From Chloracidobacterium sp. N (GTDB lineage Bacteria; Acidobacteriota; Blastocatellia; Chloracidobacteriales; Chloracidobacteriaceae): DNA of 64,000 nucleotides. This document shows, piece by piece, positions 9,228-18,561 of the stretch (the stretch's first letter is position 1; the number at the start of each line of letters is the position of its first letter). The position numbers and the translations under genes were made by a program. The notes beneath the pieces are model-generated. The model saw nothing but the letters and a program-made list of their open reading frames with translations, was not told the DNA's origin and searched no databases. The DNA is taken from assembly GCF_018304765.1 (NCBI RefSeq), contig NZ_CP072643.1, positions 930,001 to 994,000 of the forward strand, given 5' to 3'.

Positions 9228-9836
9228 TTACGGCGTAGGCGACAACGCGCCGGCAGCCAGCCGGCGCAGGCACCGGATGGCGCGCTCCAGGCTTGTAGCC
9301 TGGAGCGCGGCTGTGTCGGGATGCCAGTGTTTGCCGGCATACTCGATGATGCGTGACGTGTAAGCCGGGCCAACCCGCCGGCCGCTCCCCGGTTGTGGAG
9401 CCATGTCTTCGCGGATGTCCCGGCGATGTGATCCCGCCGCCAGTTCGACCAGCATTGCTTTGGGATCGAGAACCGATTCCGGGTCGGCCGGAATGTTGCT
9501 GCGCGCCACGCCCAGAAAACCGGCGAGCGTTTCGGCGTCCGCCATCAGCCACGCTTCGACGGCGTGCACGGCAACGCGGAAGCACAGCCCGGAAGAAGGC
9601 TCCGGCAGCCAGGCGACGCGCAATGACGGCGCACAGCCGTCGCGGTCCAAATCCACCAGAACCAGCCACAGGGAATGCTGGGCGGCCTGGTTGTAGCCGG
9701 CAATCCGCTTTTTGAGATTGGGCTTGCCTTCCGCCACGTACACCGGCCCCGCTTCAGCCCCGACATGCGCGATGAGCCGCTCAACCACCACCTTGTCGGT
9801 TTTCCCTTCAACGGCTGCGTAAATCCTCGCCCGCAT
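9228..9836 (-). CDS. DUF4276-like TOPRIM-fold partner of an AAA ATPase
   Basis: The 202-residue protein opens with AAVEGKTDKVVVERL and later has LVLVDLDRDG. The Glu10 and the Asp62-x-Asp64 pair are the metal-binding pattern of a TOPRIM domain, as in DUF4276/OLD-like proteins. It begins three bases after the stop of the ATPase gene, so the two are one transcription unit. ATPase plus TOPRIM pairs (OLD, Gabija, PARIS-like) often act as anti-phage nucleases or toxins. That role is inferred; the exact family was not confirmed. Confidence 0.7.
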   Translation of the reverse strand: MRARIYAAVEGKTDKVVVERLIAHVGAEAGPVYVAEGKPNLKKRIAGYNQAAQHSLWLVLVDLDRDGCAPSLRVAWLPEPSSGLCFRVAVHAVEAWLMADAETLAGFLGVARSNIPADPESVLDPKAMLVELAAGSHRRDIREDMAPQPGSGRRVGPAYTSRIIEYAGKHWHPDTAALQATSLERAIRCLRRLAAGALSPTP

Positions 9837-9839
9837 GCG

Positions 9840-10991
9840 CTAGCTCTCTCCGAAGAGCATGAGTTGCTCGGCCTGCCTGGGTGTGGTGTGGGGCAGGACG
9901 GCCTCGGCGATGGAGAGCCCACCTTCCAGGAGCTGGCGGATGGTTTCGATGGAGCTGGCCGGTGTGACGGTTGTGCCTTCCAGAGCCGGAAGCAGCAACA
10001 GGACTTCATTCAGGCCAATACCTTCATCGCGGAGCAGTTCGGGTGAATGGGTACTCAGGAAAATCTGCCGTCCGTTCCGGCGCTGGATGCGGGCCAGCAT
10101 CTGCGGCAGGGTGCTGACGATGCCCGGATGCAGGGAAAGTTCCGGCTCCTCCAAAAGGAGCGGCCCCGTGCCGTCTGTCACAGCCCACAGCAGTCCCAGC
10201 AGCCGCAGGGTGCCATCCGACAACTGTTCCTCGGTCTGCCATGCCCCCTGTGGACGCCAGTGCTGGTAGCGCCCGCGCAGGTGCGGTGTGCCCCGTGCAT
10301 CGCGCCAGAGTTCAATGGCCTGCATCTGGGGCACGGCCACCTGCAGCGCCTCCTGGATGCGTTGCAGCCGGGCTTTCTGCGTCTTGGCAGGCGTTTTGGC
10401 CACCTGCTCCAGAAAGTCACCGCCGAAAGGATCATGGGCGCGTCCCACCGAGCGGTCCGGTTCCCTGACCAGTTGGGGAACGAGGTGCAGGTAGCGTACG
10501 GAGACAAAAAACGTGGCAATTTCACGGAACGGCTGATTGACATTGACCTGCTCCAGGTAGGTTTGCGTCAGTCGTTCGGGGTCGCGCCGGTCATCCGCCG
10601 TGGGGCGGTCGAGGATGACCTCTCCGTTGCGCCGGACCTGTTCCTTGCGCAGGTGCAGGCGGCCCTGCTTCTGGTTGAAAGCCACCTGGTAGGTCCACTG
10701 GATGTGATCGGCCACTTCGAGCGTGGCTGTTATCTCAACATCGGGAAAGCGGCGTGCCGCCAGGCAGCGGAGGGCGCTGACTCCCCCGCGCCGGCGCACG
10801 GCTTCCTGCAGGCCGCCGCCGGGAATGGCCAGATCGCGCAGGAACCGGAAGGCATCCAGAAAGTTGGACTTGCCCGCAGCATTGGGCCCGACGAGAAAGA
10901 GCCGCCGGCCAATCTCCACGTCGCAGTCGGTAAAATTCTTCCAGTTGCGGAGTTGCAGGCGTGTGAACCGGGGGGTTCCACATTCGCTCAT
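9840..10991 (-). CDS. AAA_21/RecF-like ATPase
   Basis: This 383-residue ABC-type ATPase has an SMC/RecF-like head. It contains Walker A GPNAAGKS (35-42), signature LSDGT (257-261), Walker B LLLEEPELSLHP (about 278-289) and the switch STHSPELL (313-320). No long coiled coil or membrane segment is present. It is directly followed by a TOPRIM-type gene, an arrangement typical of two-component defence modules. A DNA-repair role cannot be excluded. Confidence 0.88.
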   Translation of the reverse strand: MSECGTPRFTRLQLRNWKNFTDCDVEIGRRLFLVGPNAAGKSNFLDAFRFLRDLAIPGGGLQEAVRRRGGVSALRCLAARRFPDVEITATLEVADHIQWTYQVAFNQKQGRLHLRKEQVRRNGEVILDRPTADDRRDPERLTQTYLEQVNVNQPFREIATFFVSVRYLHLVPQLVREPDRSVGRAHDPFGGDFLEQVAKTPAKTQKARLQRIQEALQVAVPQMQAIELWRDARGTPHLRGRYQHWRPQGAWQTEEQLSDGTLRLLGLLWAVTDGTGPLLLEEPELSLHPGIVSTLPQMLARIQRRNGRQIFLSTHSPELLRDEGIGLNEVLLLLPALEGTTVTPASSIETIRQLLEGGLSIAEAVLPHTTPRQAEQLMLFGES

Positions 10992-11041
10992 GGATGGTTT
11001 CTCCCACGTCGCCCCTGTCCCTTGTCTGGCCTGTTCTGCAT

Positions 11042-13255
11042 TCAGGAATCTTCCCGGAAGGTTTCCAGGATGAGTCCCGGCGTGATGACCTCCGGCAGCA
11101 CTTTCGGCTCCCTGCCGTTGGCCGGATAAAACACGTAGAGCGGTACGCCGCTCCGTCCAAACTCGGCCAGGGTGCGGGTGATTTCTTCGTCGCGGTTTGT
11201 CCAGTCGGCCTTGACCATGACGATACCGCGCCGCTCGATTTCCTGCCGCACGGCTTCGGTCTCCAGCGCCACCTTTTCATTGGCCTTGCAGCTCAGGCAC
11301 CAGGCAGCCGTGAAATCCACAAAGACCGGCTTGCCGGCCCGGCGCAGTTCTTCGACCCGGGCCGGTGAGAACGGCTCCCACCGGATGCCGCCGGACTTCG
11401 TTTCCCTGGAACCGGTCGCCGCACTGGCGGCTGACGGAAGCTGGTGAATCGTCCGCACTCCGAAGACCGTGCTGCCCACGATGATCAACAGAGCCGTGGC
11501 CATGGCGATGCGCCGGACGGCCGGCGTCCGTGTCAGGCTGCCCCAGCGTCCCCAAATCCAGCCGCCCAGCCCGATGAGGACGAGCATGCCGAGCATCAGT
11601 GCCAGCCCGTCCACGCCAACTTCCAGCCCCAGCACCCACAGCAGCCAGACGACCGACCCCATGAGCAGAAAGCCCATGAACTGCTTGAAACTCTCCATCC
11701 ACGCGCCCGGTCGGGGGACAAAGCGGAGAAGCTGCGGCGCGGCGGCCAGAATGAGGTACGGCGCGGACATCCCCAGCGCCAGCGCCGTGAAGATGAGCAG
11801 CGCCACGGCCGTCGGTTGCGCCAGCGCCACCCCCAGCGCCGACCCCATGAACGGGGCCGTGCACGGCGTGGCAACCACCGTGGCCAGTACGCCTGTGAAA
11901 AACGAGCCGGCCAGCCCGCTCCGGTTCATGGCCGCACCGCCAACCGTGGTCAGCGTCAGTCCCACTTCAAAGACGCCAAACAGCACCAGCCCGAAAACAA
12001 ACAGCACGGCCACGAGAAAGGCGACAAAGGCCGGTTCCTGCAACTGAAAGCCCCAGCCAAGCTGCTGTCCGCCGGCCCGCAGCGCAAGCAGGATGCCGGC
12101 CAGCGCCCAGAACGACAGCACGACGCCGGCCGTAAACACCAGCCCGTGCTGCCAGGCCTCGCCCCGCCCGGCCTTTGCCTGCTCGACAAAACCCAGCACC
12201 TTGATCGAAAGCACCGGCAGCACACATGGCATCAGGTTCAGAATCAGCCCGCCGAGAAACGCGCCGCCCAGCGTGACGAGCAGCGCCAGCCAGCCCAGCG
12301 GTTGACCGCCCGACGATGACCGGTCAGACCGGGTGCCGGCGACTGGTGTCAGCAGATCGCCCAGCGCCGTCAGCGGTTCAATCGGCGCTTCCACCGTCAA
12401 CCCCGGTTCCGTTCCGGCCCCGCGCCACCCGGTGGGTGTGACAACCACCCCGGCCAGTTGGGTTGGCGTCTTTTCAGCGACTTTTGAGCGCACCAGGCGC
12501 AGGGCGTACCCACCTTTGACGCGCAGCAGGCGCTGCGGTTCAGCGCCTTCGATGACGAGTTCCTCGAAGGGAAAGAACGTCACCTCCGTCAGCGGTTCGG
12601 CCCCCGTCGGCGGCGTCAGCAACAGCACCAGATGGTCGCCGTCCTGTGCCGCGCGCAGCTTCCATTCCGAAGTCGCCAGCGGCAACTGCGCACGGGCGCG
12701 GGAAAATGCCTCCGTCCACGGCGAAGGCTGGGGAACGTCATTCGTCACCGGCAACGTCAGCGTCAACTCGGCGTCGCCGGGGATACATTCTTCCTTGCAT
12801 ACGAGCCAGCGCACCTTGCCTGCCAGCGTCACCGGCTTGCCGACCGGGAGCTTGTCTGGCGGCGTGATGCGGATCAGGTGCAGGACTTCCTTTTCATAGC
12901 CATAGCCAACCAGGCCGCTGACCTCGATACGTTTGGGAATCGGCCACTGAATGTCGTCGGCTTTGAAACCGGGCGGCAGTTTCCACTTGATGGACGTGGG
13001 TTGCCCGGAATCGCCGGGGTTGCGCCAGTACGTGTGCCAGTGTTCTTCCAGCTCAAAGCGGATGGCCACCCAGAACGGCACGCCGGGCCGGATGGCCGTC
13101 GTTTCGGCAATCAGTTCGGCTTTGACGTGCGGTTGTTCCACGGGCGCCGCCACCGCCGGGCTGGTCCACAACCCACCCGGCCAACCAATCGAGAAGAGTC
13201 CCAGAGCAACGGCCGCCAACCACAGCCGGCCGTGTTTCCACCTGTGTTGCATCAT
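11042..13255 (-). CDS. dsbD: DsbD/ScsB-type thiol:disulfide interchange protein
   Basis: The protein has about 737 residues. Order of parts: signal peptide, an N-terminal periplasmic DsbD-alpha/DsbC-like domain, eight or so transmembrane helices with the redox cysteines in LMPCVLPVLS and ATPCTAPFMG, and a C-terminal thioredoxin domain with AAWCLSCK. It passes electrons from cytoplasmic thioredoxin to periplasmic thiol proteins or cytochrome c maturation. ATG 13255 is used; a TTG one codon earlier and an ATG one codon later are also in frame, and GAGG precedes them inside the end of the acs gene. It is probably co-transcribed with acs. Confidence 0.92.
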   Translation of the reverse strand: MMQHRWKHGRLWLAAVALGLFSIGWPGGLWTSPAVAAPVEQPHVKAELIAETTAIRPGVPFWVAIRFELEEHWHTYWRNPGDSGQPTSIKWKLPPGFKADDIQWPIPKRIEVSGLVGYGYEKEVLHLIRITPPDKLPVGKPVTLAGKVRWLVCKEECIPGDAELTLTLPVTNDVPQPSPWTEAFSRARAQLPLATSEWKLRAAQDGDHLVLLLTPPTGAEPLTEVTFFPFEELVIEGAEPQRLLRVKGGYALRLVRSKVAEKTPTQLAGVVVTPTGWRGAGTEPGLTVEAPIEPLTALGDLLTPVAGTRSDRSSSGGQPLGWLALLVTLGGAFLGGLILNLMPCVLPVLSIKVLGFVEQAKAGRGEAWQHGLVFTAGVVLSFWALAGILLALRAGGQQLGWGFQLQEPAFVAFLVAVLFVFGLVLFGVFEVGLTLTTVGGAAMNRSGLAGSFFTGVLATVVATPCTAPFMGSALGVALAQPTAVALLIFTALALGMSAPYLILAAAPQLLRFVPRPGAWMESFKQFMGFLLMGSVVWLLWVLGLEVGVDGLALMLGMLVLIGLGGWIWGRWGSLTRTPAVRRIAMATALLIIVGSTVFGVRTIHQLPSAASAATGSRETKSGGIRWEPFSPARVEELRRAGKPVFVDFTAAWCLSCKANEKVALETEAVRQEIERRGIVMVKADWTNRDEEITRTLAEFGRSGVPLYVFYPANGREPKVLPEVITPGLILETFREDS

Positions 13256-13261
13256 CAAACC

Positions 13262-15211
13262 TCAATCCTCATCAGTGCGGAGCTTTTCGAGTACCGAAAA
13301 ATCCTCCAGCGTGGTGACATCCCCGACGACATTGCCGCTGGCGGCGATTTCGCGCAGCAGGCGGCGCATGATTTTACCGGAGCGCGTCTTGGGCAGTGCA
13401 TCGGTAAAGCGGATGTCGTCCGGCTTGGCCAGCGCGCCGATTTCCTTCGCCACATGCTCGCGCAGGGCAGCCCGGAGGGCATCATCCCCGGCCCGGCCGC
13501 CCTGAAGCGTGACAAACGCCACAATCGCTGAGCCTTTGAGTTCATCAGGCCGGCCGACGACCGCCGCCTCGGCCACGGCTTCGTGCGACACCAATGCACT
13601 TTCGATTTCAGCCGTGCCCAGCCGGTGGCCGCTGACGTTGATGACATCATCCACCCGCCCCATGATCCAGTAGTTGCCATGTTCATCGCGCCGTGCGCCG
13701 TCGCCGGCAAAATAGACGCCTTCAATCTCGCTCCAGTACTGCCGGCGGTAGCGTTCGTCGTCGCCCCAGATGGTACGCAGCATTGCCGGCCAGGGCCGCG
13801 TCAGCACGAGATACCCGCCCTCGTTGACTCCGACGGACTGCCCGTCCTTCGTACGAATGTCGGCGCTGATGCCCGGCAGCGGACGGGTGGCCGTGCCGGG
13901 CGTCGTCGTCGTGGCCCCCGGCAGGGGCGCAATCATCATGCCGCCGGTTTCGGTTTGCCACCAGGTGTCCACGATGGGGCAACGTCCTTTCCCCACCACC
14001 TGGCGATACCACATCCAGGCTTCGGGGTTGATGGGTTCGCCAACCGTACCGAGCAGGCGCAGGCTGTCGAGACGATGTTTCAGCACCCACTGCTCACCCC
14101 AGCGGATAAACGCCCGGATGGCAGTCGGGGCGGTGTAAAGAATCGTCACGCCGTGGCGGTCCACGATGCGCCAGAAGCGGTCCGGCTCAGGATGGTTGGG
14201 CGCGCCTTCGTACATCATCACCGTGGCCCCGTTGGCCAGCGGCCCATAGACGACGTAGCTGTGGCCCGTCACCCAACCGACATCGGCCGTGCACCAGTAC
14301 ACGTCATCGTCCTTGAGGTCGAGCACCCACCGGGCCGTGGCCGCCACCTGGGTCAGGTAGCCGCCCGTCGTGTGCAGGATGCCCTTGGGTTTACCGGTCG
14401 TGCCGCTGGTGTAGAGGATGAACAGCGGGTGTTCGGCGTCGAGGGCTTCCGGCGGGCAGTCGTCGCCCACCGTTTCGAGCATTTCGTGCCACCAGTGATC
14501 GCGTCCGGGCTGCATGTCCACCTTCGAGCCGGTCCGCCGCAGCACAATACAGGTTTCGACCGTCGGCGTCTGGTCAAGGGCCACATCCACGGCCGGTTTG
14601 AGGCGGACTTCCGTTCCGCGTCGCCAGCAGCCGTCGGCCGTGACGACAAGCCTGCATCCGGCGTCGTTGATGCGGTCGCGCAGGGCTTCGGCCGAGAAAC
14701 CGCCGAAGACGACGGAGTGTGTCGCCCCGATGCGGGCGCAGGCCAGCATGGCGATGGCGATTTCCGGCGTCATCGGCATGTAAATGGCCACGCGGTCGCC
14801 GGCCCGGACGCCAAACTTCTTCAGAACATTGGCAAACCGGCAGACTTCGCGGTGCAATTCCCAGTACGTCAGCGTCCGGGTGTCGCCTGGCTCGCCTTCC
14901 CACACGATGGCCGCTTTCGTGCGCCGCCAGGTTTTCAGGTGACGGTCAAGGCAGTTGGCAGAAATGTTGAGTTTGCCGCCGATGAACCATTTGGCGTGGG
15001 GTGGGTTCCACTCCAGAACCTGCGTCCAGGGCGTCATCCAGTCGAGAGCCGCTGCCTGTTTGGCCCAGAAAGCCTCGAAGTCAGCTTCGGCTTCGGCATA
15101 GAGCTGGGCGGCGAGTTCCGGCGTGACGTTGGCCTGCCAGGCAAAGTCCGGCGGCGGTGGAAACTGTCTGGTTTCATGCTGGTGAGACTCGATGGCATAG
15201 GATTCAGTCAT
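13262..15211 (-). CDS. acs: Acetyl-CoA synthetase (AMP-forming)
   Basis: The 649-residue length is typical of Acs. Motifs seen: [11 protein letters not shown] (ATP binding), [40 protein letters not shown] and the C-terminal [10 protein letters not shown] that carries the regulatory lysine acetylated in other species. It makes acetyl-CoA from acetate, ATP and CoA. The start at 15211 (MTESYAIE) is chosen over a longer frame because the conserved N terminus begins there. The stop is six bases before the dsbD start. Confidence 0.95.
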   Translation of the reverse strand: MTESYAIESHQHETRQFPPPPDFAWQANVTPELAAQLYAEAEADFEAFWAKQAAALDWMTPWTQVLEWNPPHAKWFIGGKLNISANCLDRHLKTWRRTKAAIVWEGEPGDTRTLTYWELHREVCRFANVLKKFGVRAGDRVAIYMPMTPEIAIAMLACARIGATHSVVFGGFSAEALRDRINDAGCRLVVTADGCWRRGTEVRLKPAVDVALDQTPTVETCIVLRRTGSKVDMQPGRDHWWHEMLETVGDDCPPEALDAEHPLFILYTSGTTGKPKGILHTTGGYLTQVAATARWVLDLKDDDVYWCTADVGWVTGHSYVVYGPLANGATVMMYEGAPNHPEPDRFWRIVDRHGVTILYTAPTAIRAFIRWGEQWVLKHRLDSLRLLGTVGEPINPEAWMWYRQVVGKGRCPIVDTWWQTETGGMMIAPLPGATTTTPGTATRPLPGISADIRTKDGQSVGVNEGGYLVLTRPWPAMLRTIWGDDERYRRQYWSEIEGVYFAGDGARRDEHGNYWIMGRVDDVINVSGHRLGTAEIESALVSHEAVAEAAVVGRPDELKGSAIVAFVTLQGGRAGDDALRAALREHVAKEIGALAKPDDIRFTDALPKTRSGKIMRRLLREIAASGNVVGDVTTLEDFSVLEKLRTDED

Positions 15212-15306
15212 GGCTTGTGTGGCTCCAGGATGCAGCAAAATGACGGGGGCCAACCCGACGGCAAGGCAGGTTGTCGGCGGGTCTAGTGGAATGTAGCTTG
15301 AAAGGT

Positions 15307-15759
15307 ATGGAACGCGCGAACTCTGCACCACTTTCCAGGTCAGCCACCTATGCCCGCTACTGGCTGCAGGCGGTGTTCTTTCTGCTTGCCGGCGTCGAGC
15401 TGGCCAACGCGCTCATGGCGCTCTTTTTTCAGGATGCGGCGGCCAGCTTCTACGGCTGGGAGATCAGTGACCCGGCGATGACGCAGCAGTATGGTATTGC
15501 GCTGTGTGTCGTCGCGGCGGCGTACTTTCTCATCGGGCTTGATCCAGTTGCCAATCGCCGCCTGCTGCTGTTGCCGCTGGTTGAAGTTGGCGTGGCCACC
15601 TTCTGGACGTTTTTCCTGTCCCGTGGGCAGTATGGCGGGCGCAGCGCCGTGCTCATGGCGCTGGGCTACTGCCTGTTCATTGTGGCCGCGGTGGTCGTCC
15701 CGACGGCGATGCTGCGGACGGCGGCGGAAGGTGTGGACCCGACACCACCGGCGGCCTGA
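15307..15759 (+). CDS. Small four-helix membrane protein of unknown function
   Basis: This 150-residue protein has four predicted transmembrane segments (around [54 protein letters not shown] and [16 protein letters not shown]). AAAGG lies just before the ATG at 15307. No family is recognised. It is divergent from acs. Its last 94 bases overlap the 3' end of the hydrolase gene on the other strand. Confidence 0.65.
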   Translation: MERANSAPLSRSATYARYWLQAVFFLLAGVELANALMALFFQDAAASFYGWEISDPAMTQQYGIALCVVAAAYFLIGLDPVANRRLLLLPLVEVGVATFWTFFLSRGQYGGRSAVLMALGYCLFIVAAVVVPTAMLRTAAEGVDPTPPAA

Positions 15760-16766
15760 GCCGGTTGCGGCGTCTCCGGGCGCGCTGTCTCCGGGTGCGC
15801 TGTCTCCGGGTGCGCTGGCGCAATCCCGGCAAACGCCTGCATGGCGCGGACAGCCTCCCCATGGGGCAGGGCAAAGGTCGTGTCGTGATTCCCGCTGGGG
15901 ATGGTGATCTGCACCACCTGCTGATTGCCGCCTTCAAAGGCCGCCTTGGTCAGCGCCTCGGCCATCCAGAGCGGCACGGTGGTGTCGTTTTCAGCATGCA
16001 GGATGAGAATCGGCGCGCGCACCTGCCGGATTTTTTCGACGTTCGGGCAGCGGATGCGCGTCAGGTAGTGGCAGGGAAACATCGGGTAGCGCAGGGCGGC
16101 AATATCAGGCAGTGACGTGAAGGTGGCCAGCGTGATGAGTCCGGCCGGCTGCACCCGCGCCGCCAAATCCACGGCCGGCGCACCGCCCAGCGAGTGCCCG
16201 ACAATGAAAATCCGCTGCGGATCAATGTCCGGCCGCTGTTTGAGATATTCAAAGGCGGCCAGTGCCGTGTCATACAGGCCCTGTTCGCTTGGCTCCCCGC
16301 TGCTGAGTCCCAACCCGATGTATTCCGGCACCAGGACGTTGAACCCGGCCCGGCGGAAGACTTCAATCTGGGAACGGAGAAACGGATAGTTGAGGTATTC
16401 GCCGACGCCGTAGAAGAACAGCAGGGTCGGGCGGCGGGCCGTATCGGGAAGCACCCGGTCGCCGTGTTCGTCGAGCGCCGGGCCGAACAGCGCCGTAATC
16501 GTTTCACCCCGCGCCGCCGGAAACGTGACATAGCCTGCGCCCAGCGGCGGCATCACCTGCCGCCGGGCCCGTTCCCCACGGGCGACGGCGCGGAACACCA
16601 TGGCGTGCTGGCGGGTGTAGAAGTAAATGCCTGCGCCGATGTAGCCCAGCAGTCCCAGCGTGAACAGCACCAGAAAGACCCGCAGCAGGCGCGCTGCGAA
16701 GAGATAGCGCCGGGCAAAGGAAGCCTGTGGATTGGTCTCTGTGGATGTTGTTTTCAGTCCTGCCAT
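15666..16766 (-). CDS. Membrane-anchored alpha/beta hydrolase (BEM46-like)
   Basis: About 366 residues. An N-terminal transmembrane helix (LLRVFLVLFTLGLLGYIGAG) anchors an alpha/beta hydrolase with nucleophile motif GHSLGG, the acid in HAENDTTVPL and the histidine in SGNHDTT. The C-terminal tail is low complexity, with repeated HPETA units, and reads antisense through the end of the neighbouring membrane-protein gene. The ATG at 16766 is used; an in-frame TTG at 16790 would add eight residues. Substrate unknown. It lies directly downstream of the POT transporter gene. Confidence 0.82.
   Translation of the reverse strand: MAGLKTTSTETNPQASFARRYLFAARLLRVFLVLFTLGLLGYIGAGIYFYTRQHAMVFRAVARGERARRQVMPPLGAGYVTFPAARGETITALFGPALDEHGDRVLPDTARRPTLLFFYGVGEYLNYPFLRSQIEVFRRAGFNVLVPEYIGLGLSSGEPSEQGLYDTALAAFEYLKQRPDIDPQRIFIVGHSLGGAPAVDLAARVQPAGLITLATFTSLPDIAALRYPMFPCHYLTRIRCPNVEKIRQVRAPILILHAENDTTVPLWMAEALTKAAFEGGNQQVVQITIPSGNHDTTFALPHGEAVRAMQAFAGIAPAHPETAHPETARPETPQPAQAAGGVGSTPSAAVRSIAVGTTTAATMNRQ
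15772..15816. repeat. Three tandem copies of a 15-bp unit
   Basis: The unit GTCTCCGGGTGCGCT occurs three times in a row (the first copy has one substitution). On the minus strand it encodes HPETA repeats in the tail of the hydrolase. Possible slippage site. Confidence 0.9.
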
Positions 16767-16801
16767 GCGCTTCTGCACCACTCCGTTCAATGGCGGTTGT
16801 T

Positions 16802-18352
16802 CTAGCGCACGTTACCCATGAGCCGGCGGATGAACGGTGTGAGGACAAACGCCACCACGGAAACCACGATCCCGGTCGCCGCCACCTGGTAAAACAGCGA
16901 GCCGACGCTTTCCGGGCGGGTTTCGTCGAAGTGACCGGCAATGAGACCGCCGATGTAGTTGCCGAAGGTCGGCCCCAGAAACCATATCCCCATCACCAGC
17001 CCGCTCAGCCGTTCCGGGGCCAGCTTGGTCATCGTACTCAGACCCACCGGACTCAGGCACAGTTCGCCCAGCGTGTGGATGAGATAGACGGCCACCAGCC
17101 ACCACGGACTCAGCTTGCCGCCGTTGAGAAAGGCCACGCCCACGGCCGCCACAACGAAGCCGACGCCAACCAACAGGATGCCGACGGAAAACTTGGCCGG
17201 GCTGGACGGCTGCCGGTCGCCCCACTGCACCCAGAGCCAGGCAAAGACCGGGGCCAGAAAGATGATGAGCATGGCGTTGAGTGACTGAAAGTAGCTCGAA
17301 GGAAATGCAAAACCGAAGATGCGGCAGTCCGTCAGCCGGTCGGCATAGAGGTTGAGGCTCGATCCGGCCTGCTCGAAAAGCGCCCAGAACACAATCGAGG
17401 CCAGGAAGAAATACACAATGGCCAGCATCCGTTTGAGTTCGTCTTCCGCCAGGGTACGGAGGAAGGAAAACCAGACCAGGGCAATGATGCCGGCAAAGAC
17501 CAGGGCAATGTAGGCATAGCCGGCCGCATTGCCCAGACGGCCCACAACCAGCCCGTGGAGCTGCTGAAGGCCCGCGACGACGGCAAACAGCGCGAATGCC
17601 ACGGCCAGGTAGGAGGCCAGCCCCTGCCAGACCGGCGTCGCGTTGCCATCTTCGCGCACCGGACGTTCGCCGACGCCCTCCAGATACTTGAACCCGACAA
17701 GGTACTGCACCAGTCCCAGCGTCATCCCGATGCCGGCGGCGGCAAAGCCCCAGTGCCAGCTTGAACTTGGTTGAAAGCCCCAGCCGGCAATGGTGCGTTT
17801 CCACGTGTCGGATTGGGCCAGAAAGCCGCAGGCCAGCGGGGCGAGAAAGGCTCCGATGTTGATGCCCATGTAAAAAATCGAGAAACCGGCATCCCGGCGC
17901 TGGTCTTCCGGCCGGTAGAGCCGCCCGACAATGGCGCTGATGTTGGGCTTCAGAAGACCCGTGCCGAGCACAATCAGCACGAGACCGGTGTAAAAAGCCA
18001 CTTCCGACTCAAAGGCCATGGTGAAGTGACCGGCGGCAATGATGATGCCGCCAATGAAGACGGCATATTTCAGACCCAGCAGCCGGTCAGCCGCCCAGCC
18101 GCCGGGCATGGCCAGCAGATAGACGGCGGAGGTGTACGTCCCATAGACCAGCGCCGCCTGCGCGTTGGAATAGCCCAGCCCGCCGTTTTCGTGGCTGGCC
18201 GTCATGTACAAAACGAGGAGCGCCCGCATGCCGTAGTAGCTGAAACGCTCCCACAGTTCCGTGAAAAACAGGGTCATCAGGCCAATGGGATGGCCGAAAA
18301 ACTGCTTCCCTGACATGACGCCTTCCGGCGTCTCTGCAATGGCAGCCGACAT
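16802..18352 (-). CDS. POT/PTR2 family proton-dependent oligopeptide transporter
   Basis: The 516-residue polytopic membrane protein has the POT signatures: ELWERFSYYGMRALLVLY in the first helix and FSIFYMGINIGAFLAPL in the PTR2 motif. About 12-14 helices are visible. It imports di- and tripeptides with protons. The start at 18352 has AAGGA nine bases ahead; the longer frame has no better signal. The stop lies 35 bases before the downstream hydrolase start. Confidence 0.93.
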   Translation of the reverse strand: MSAAIAETPEGVMSGKQFFGHPIGLMTLFFTELWERFSYYGMRALLVLYMTASHENGGLGYSNAQAALVYGTYTSAVYLLAMPGGWAADRLLGLKYAVFIGGIIIAAGHFTMAFESEVAFYTGLVLIVLGTGLLKPNISAIVGRLYRPEDQRRDAGFSIFYMGINIGAFLAPLACGFLAQSDTWKRTIAGWGFQPSSSWHWGFAAAGIGMTLGLVQYLVGFKYLEGVGERPVREDGNATPVWQGLASYLAVAFALFAVVAGLQQLHGLVVGRLGNAAGYAYIALVFAGIIALVWFSFLRTLAEDELKRMLAIVYFFLASIVFWALFEQAGSSLNLYADRLTDCRIFGFAFPSSYFQSLNAMLIIFLAPVFAWLWVQWGDRQPSSPAKFSVGILLVGVGFVVAAVGVAFLNGGKLSPWWLVAVYLIHTLGELCLSPVGLSTMTKLAPERLSGLVMGIWFLGPTFGNYIGGLIAGHFDETRPESVGSLFYQVAATGIVVSVVAFVLTPFIRRLMGNVR

Positions 18353-18561
18353 GGTGTGAGCTTCCTTGACGGGAATCGAAATGAATTTGGCTGCGCACAA
18401 TAACGCATTCACGTCGTTCGTACACGGATGAAATGCATGGCGCAAAAACTTTGGCCGCCGGGCCGGTCTGGCCGGCTATGACAGAAAGCTGCCGGCCGCT
18501 ATCATCGCTTCAACATTGCTGCCGGAACATTTCTGCCGAAGCCGGAGGCTGTGGAAAGGCC

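Noticed and set aside
8029-9669. Long 546-codon open frame on the minus strand
   Set aside because: It lies antisense to btaA, spans two genes and has no family resemblance; long antisense frames are normal in GC-rich DNA.
13583-15286. 567-codon plus-strand open frame
   Set aside because: Antisense to acs, composition dominated by Arg/Gly/Val/Pro, no recognisable domain or ribosome site.
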